From the NCBI GenBank assembly GCA_018814245.1, contig JAHIZN010000323.1, positions 1 through 9,528 on the forward strand: a stretch of DNA of 9,528 nt, in the 5' to 3' direction. Positions within the stretch are counted from its first letter, which is position 1. Each line of letters opens with the position of its first letter. The DNA is from a bacterium. Its GTDB lineage: Bacteria > UBA9089 > CG2-30-40-21. The position numbers and the translations under genes were made by a program. Shown piece by piece: positions 7,656-9,528 of the stretch. The notes under the pieces were generated by a model. The model saw only the letters and a list, made by a program, of their open reading frames with translations. It was not told where the DNA came from and did no database searches.

Positions 7656-8849
7656 TTAAATTTTGATATTAAAACTCCTTGCGATTAATCGGAGTTGCAT
7701 ATTAGAAGTTCCTTCATATATCTTTCCGATTTTTGCATCACGGTAAAGCTTTTCAAGGATATTTCCCTTCATATATCCCTTACCACCAAAGATTTCCAAT
7801 CCCTGCGATACGACCTTTTCTGCTACTTGAGAAGCGAAAAGCTTAGTCATGCTCGAGAGCGTAAATAATTCCTTGAAATCACTTTTTGCGGACTTCAACC
7901 GCGCGACATGATAGACGAAAAGCCTAGCAGCTTCTATTTCTGTGGACATCTGTGCCAACGGAAAGTGTATTCCTTGAAAATTTGAAATCGTTTGTCCAAA
8001 TTGCTTTCTGGTTTGAGCGTATTCAACGGCTGCGATGAATGCACCACGCGCAAGTCCAAGCATTTGAGCGCCTATTCCTATCCTTCCATCTGTAAGCGTT
8101 TCGAGAGCAATATTCAGTCCTCGACCAATTGCTCTGAGGACATTCTCTTTGGGAACAAAAACATTTTCCAAAATTATATTACATGTGGAGCTAGCCCTTA
8201 TGCCCATTTTTTCCTCTGAGTCGCAAATCGTTAATCCATTCGTCTCTCTCCTATCTACAATAAATGCCGTCAGCCGTCCTTCCTCACCCTCAGTCTTCTG
8301 CTCCTTAGCAAAGATGATGAAAATATCAGCCTCAGCTGCGTTAGTAACCCAATGCTTTTCGCCATTCAGAAGATAGCCACCGTCAACATTCTTCGCTTTG
8401 CATGATAATGCAGTAGCATCACTTCCTGCTTCTTTTTCAGTTATCGAAAATGCTCCGACTGTATTCTTTGCAAGCATAGGCAAATACTTCCTTTTCTGTT
8501 CCTCCGTGCCCCAACGCATGATTGTATTTATTACGAGTGTGTTTTGGACATCGATAAACACTGCAACGGCCGGATCGACTACAGCCATCTCTTCAATGGC
8601 TATTATCGAATCAAAGAAAGAACCATTTCTCCCTCCATATTCAATCGGTATCTCGATACTCATCAAGCCCTGCTCAAATATTTTCTCGATCAATCCCCTA
8701 TCTATTTGTGCAGATTTATCCATCTCGAAAACTAAGGGCATTACATAGTGTTTTGCAAAGTTTTGGGTCCTCTCCCGAAATCTTTCCTCTTTTTCTGTAA
8801 GATGTGTCAGCGGAGAGACCTCACTGTTGTTTATAGTCATATTTTTCAT
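7656..8849 (-). CDS. Acyl-CoA dehydrogenase family protein (probable acyl-ACP dehydrogenase of the cluster)
   Basis: A 397-residue flavoenzyme, the usual length for short or branched-chain acyl-CoA dehydrogenases. It would use FAD to introduce an alpha,beta double bond into an acyl thioester. Visible motifs are FSITEKEAGSDA (FAD/substrate binding), the GEKHWVTNA strand, KMGIRASSTC, YAQTRKQFGQTISNFQ, FGGKGYM and IYEGTSNMQL, in which Glu379 matches the catalytic base of this family. Its place directly before a FAAL-ACP pair suggests that the substrate is the fatty acyl chain on the cluster's ACP rather than a CoA ester; this is inference. ATG 8849 is chosen because AAGGA lies six bases upstream and family homology begins after it. 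The longer frame from 8960 adds 37 residues that look like a decayed phosphopantetheinyl transferase. No defect is visible. Confidence 0.93.
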   Translation of the reverse strand: MKNMTINNSEVSPLTHLTEKEERFRERTQNFAKHYVMPLVFEMDKSAQIDRGLIEKIFEQGLMSIEIPIEYGGRNGSFFDSIIAIEEMAVVDPAVAVFIDVQNTLVINTIMRWGTEEQKRKYLPMLAKNTVGAFSITEKEAGSDATALSCKAKNVDGGYLLNGEKHWVTNAAEADIFIIFAKEQKTEGEEGRLTAFIVDRRETNGLTICDSEEKMGIRASSTCNIILENVFVPKENVLRAIGRGLNIALETLTDGRIGIGAQMLGLARGAFIAAVEYAQTRKQFGQTISNFQGIHFPLAQMSTEIEAARLFVYHVARLKSAKSDFKELFTLSSMTKLFASQVAEKVVSQGLEIFGGKGYMKGNILEKLYRDAKIGKIYEGTSNMQLRLIARSFNIKI

Positions 8850-9212
8850 AATTTTTCCTTCACTTTTACTTGAGAATGCCTCAAACGAGCTCCAGCAATA
8901 AATAAACAAATCGTAATTGCTCAATAACCTGTGGATTTCGTAAGCCACAAAGACTGTCATCGTGAGCTTACTTTTATAGTTGCAATGAGTTAGATTGCTT
9001 CATCACTTTCAACATCTTGAAATTGCCACAAGATATTGAGCAGCTACAAATAATCCTGCGTAACCCATGATTCACAATAAAATGTATATGGTTTTTCTCA
9101 TCGTGAAATTGCTTGGACAGGAGCAATTCCTTTCTTGACAGAATACGATGAAGATATTTAAGACACATGGCAGAAATATCCACAGAAGCATACCATATAT
9201 CAACTTCCTCAT
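8850..9212 (-). pseudogene. Remnant of an Sfp/HetI-type 4'-phosphopantetheinyl transferase
   Basis: The family converts carrier proteins to the holo form, a step needed for the ACP and PCP of this cluster. In the frame from about 9210 to 8974 the translation reads EEVDIWYASVDIS, then LSRKELLLSKQFHDEKNHIHF and IVNHGLRRI. These match the N-terminal region of Sfp-type enzymes (xVxVWxAxLD..., LSxDExxRAxRFxxxxxRxRF...GxLRxxL). The frame loses similarity near 9010 and stops at 8974. In another frame, 8909-8850 reads LFIYCWSSFEAFSSKSEGKI, resembling the late family motif FxxxWTxKEAxxKAxGxGI. The central part with the magnesium-binding acidic residues is missing. The likely original start, ATG 9212 with AAGGA seven bases upstream, is one base out of frame with the homologous region. 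The N-terminal match is convincing by eye; the C-terminal match is weaker. No function is expected. Confidence 0.6.
8856..8860 (-). promoter_or_regulatory. Ribosome binding site of the acyl-CoA dehydrogenase gene
   Basis: AAGGA six bases before ATG 8849; it decides the start against the 37-residue longer frame. It overlaps the GAA-GGA-AAA codons of the putative transferase remnant. Confidence 0.75.
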
Positions 9213-9354
9213 TGATTGTTCCTTATGTCACAAAAAGGACACCAAAAACATCCTCAATTACCAATTGATTATTGAAACAGAACTGCTTAAATCGTAATTG
9301 ATTATTTATCTGTCTGACATGAGATAAGGAGATATGCGTAAACAATGATACCGC
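9213..9354. other. Non-coding stretch upstream of the transferase remnant
   Basis: No credible gene. This AT-rich region is where the operon promoter would be expected on the minus strand, but no clear -35/-10 pair can be seen. The word AATTGATTATT occurs twice (9263-9273 and 9296-9306), 33 bp apart, and AAATCGTAATTG at 9289-9300 recurs at 8908-8919. Confidence 0.4.
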
Positions 9355-9393
9355 AAAAATAAAAAAGCGTGCCTTTAACAATTTGGCACGCTT
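9355..9393 (-). terminator. Rho-independent terminator of an upstream minus-strand gene
   Basis: A perfect 9-bp stem AAGCGTGCC / GGCACGCTT (9365-9373 with 9385-9393) and an 11-base loop. On the minus strand it is followed by TTTTATTTTT (9364-9355). The U-tract is on the minus-strand side only, so it terminates a transcript entering from beyond the right edge of the window and insulates the cluster from it. Confidence 0.8.
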
Positions 9394-9424
9394 AAGTATC
9401 TTTCTCGTAACACCAAAACATACT

Positions 9425-9507
9425 ATGATTGATGATTGATGATTGATGATTGATGATTGATGATTGATGATTGATGATTGATGATTGATGATTGATGATT
9501 GATGATT
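9425..9507. repeat. Heptanucleotide tandem repeat, unit ATGATTG, about 12 copies
   Basis: An 83-bp tract with perfect 7-bp periodicity; no base departs from the unit between 9425 and 9507. It lies in the intergenic region beyond the terminator and encodes nothing recognisable. Seven-base tandem arrays of this kind (STRR sequences) are well known in heterocystous cyanobacteria, but this unit alone does not identify the host. Copy number is likely to vary between strains by replication slippage. Confidence 0.92.
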
Positions 9508-9528
9508 ATTTGCATGATTTTAACTAAC

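Noticed and set aside
8850..8960. N-terminal extension of the dehydrogenase from ATG 8960
   Set aside because: Family homology and a good ribosome site place the start at ATG 8849; the extension has no dehydrogenase character.
9072..9212. Small secreted peptide starting MRKLIYGMLLWIF at ATG 9212
   Set aside because: The hydrophobic start looks like a signal peptide, but the adjacent frame carries the transferase similarity, so this is more likely a frameshift product.
8908..9300. Duplication flanking the transferase remnant (AAATCGTAATTG at 8908-8919 and 9289-9300)
   Set aside because: A single 12-bp AT-rich word with no similarity beyond it; chance cannot be excluded.
9425..9507. CRISPR array
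   Set aside because: The repeats are contiguous 7-bp units without spacers.

Overview
The window is an AT-rich stretch of bacterial DNA carrying part of a fatty acid-NRPS-PKS natural product cluster. All biosynthetic genes lie on the minus strand and read from right to left. No rRNA, tRNA or housekeeping gene is present, so the host cannot be named. The hybrid NRPS/PKS style, the abundant small mobile DNA and the heptanucleotide tandem repeat would fit a cyanobacterium or a deltaproteobacterium-like secondary-metabolite producer, but this is only an impression.

Layout in the direction of transcription (right to left). At 9425-9507 there is a 7-bp tandem repeat, followed by a minus-strand rho-independent terminator (9355-9393) that closes an unseen upstream gene. 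At 9212-8850 lies the wreck of an Sfp/HetI-type phosphopantetheinyl transferase. An intact acyl-CoA dehydrogenase-family gene follows (8849-7656). Next is one very large gene that originally encoded FAAL-ACP-Cy-A-Ox-PCP (7614-787) and is now broken in several ways. Last is the start of a type I polyketide synthase with an N-terminal ketosynthase (753 to the window edge). The gaps of 41 and 33 bp, each holding a Shine-Dalgarno-like sequence, point to a single operon.

Inferred pathway: the FAAL domain adenylates a fatty acid and loads it on the adjacent ACP. The acyl-CoA dehydrogenase homologue probably introduces a double bond into the bound chain. The heterocyclisation (Cy) domain condenses the chain with cysteine and closes a thiazoline, the Ox domain would oxidise it to a thiazole, and the ketosynthase would extend the product.

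State of the locus: the Cy-A-Ox-PCP module is dead or dying. (i) An intact 1098-bp IS of IS701/ISAba11-like type sits in the Cy domain with a perfect 5-bp duplication; removing it restores the frame exactly. (ii) A 227-bp MITE-like element, with 19-bp perfect terminal repeats and a 5-bp duplication, sits at an Ox/PCP junction; removing it also restores the frame. (iii) The restored junction is itself a deletion scar: the second half of Ox, adenylation motif A10 and the N-terminal part of the PCP are missing. (iv) The adenylation domain has the cysteine pocket except that the amino-binding Asp235 is Gly. The FAAL-ACP half, the dehydrogenase and the visible ketosynthase still look intact.
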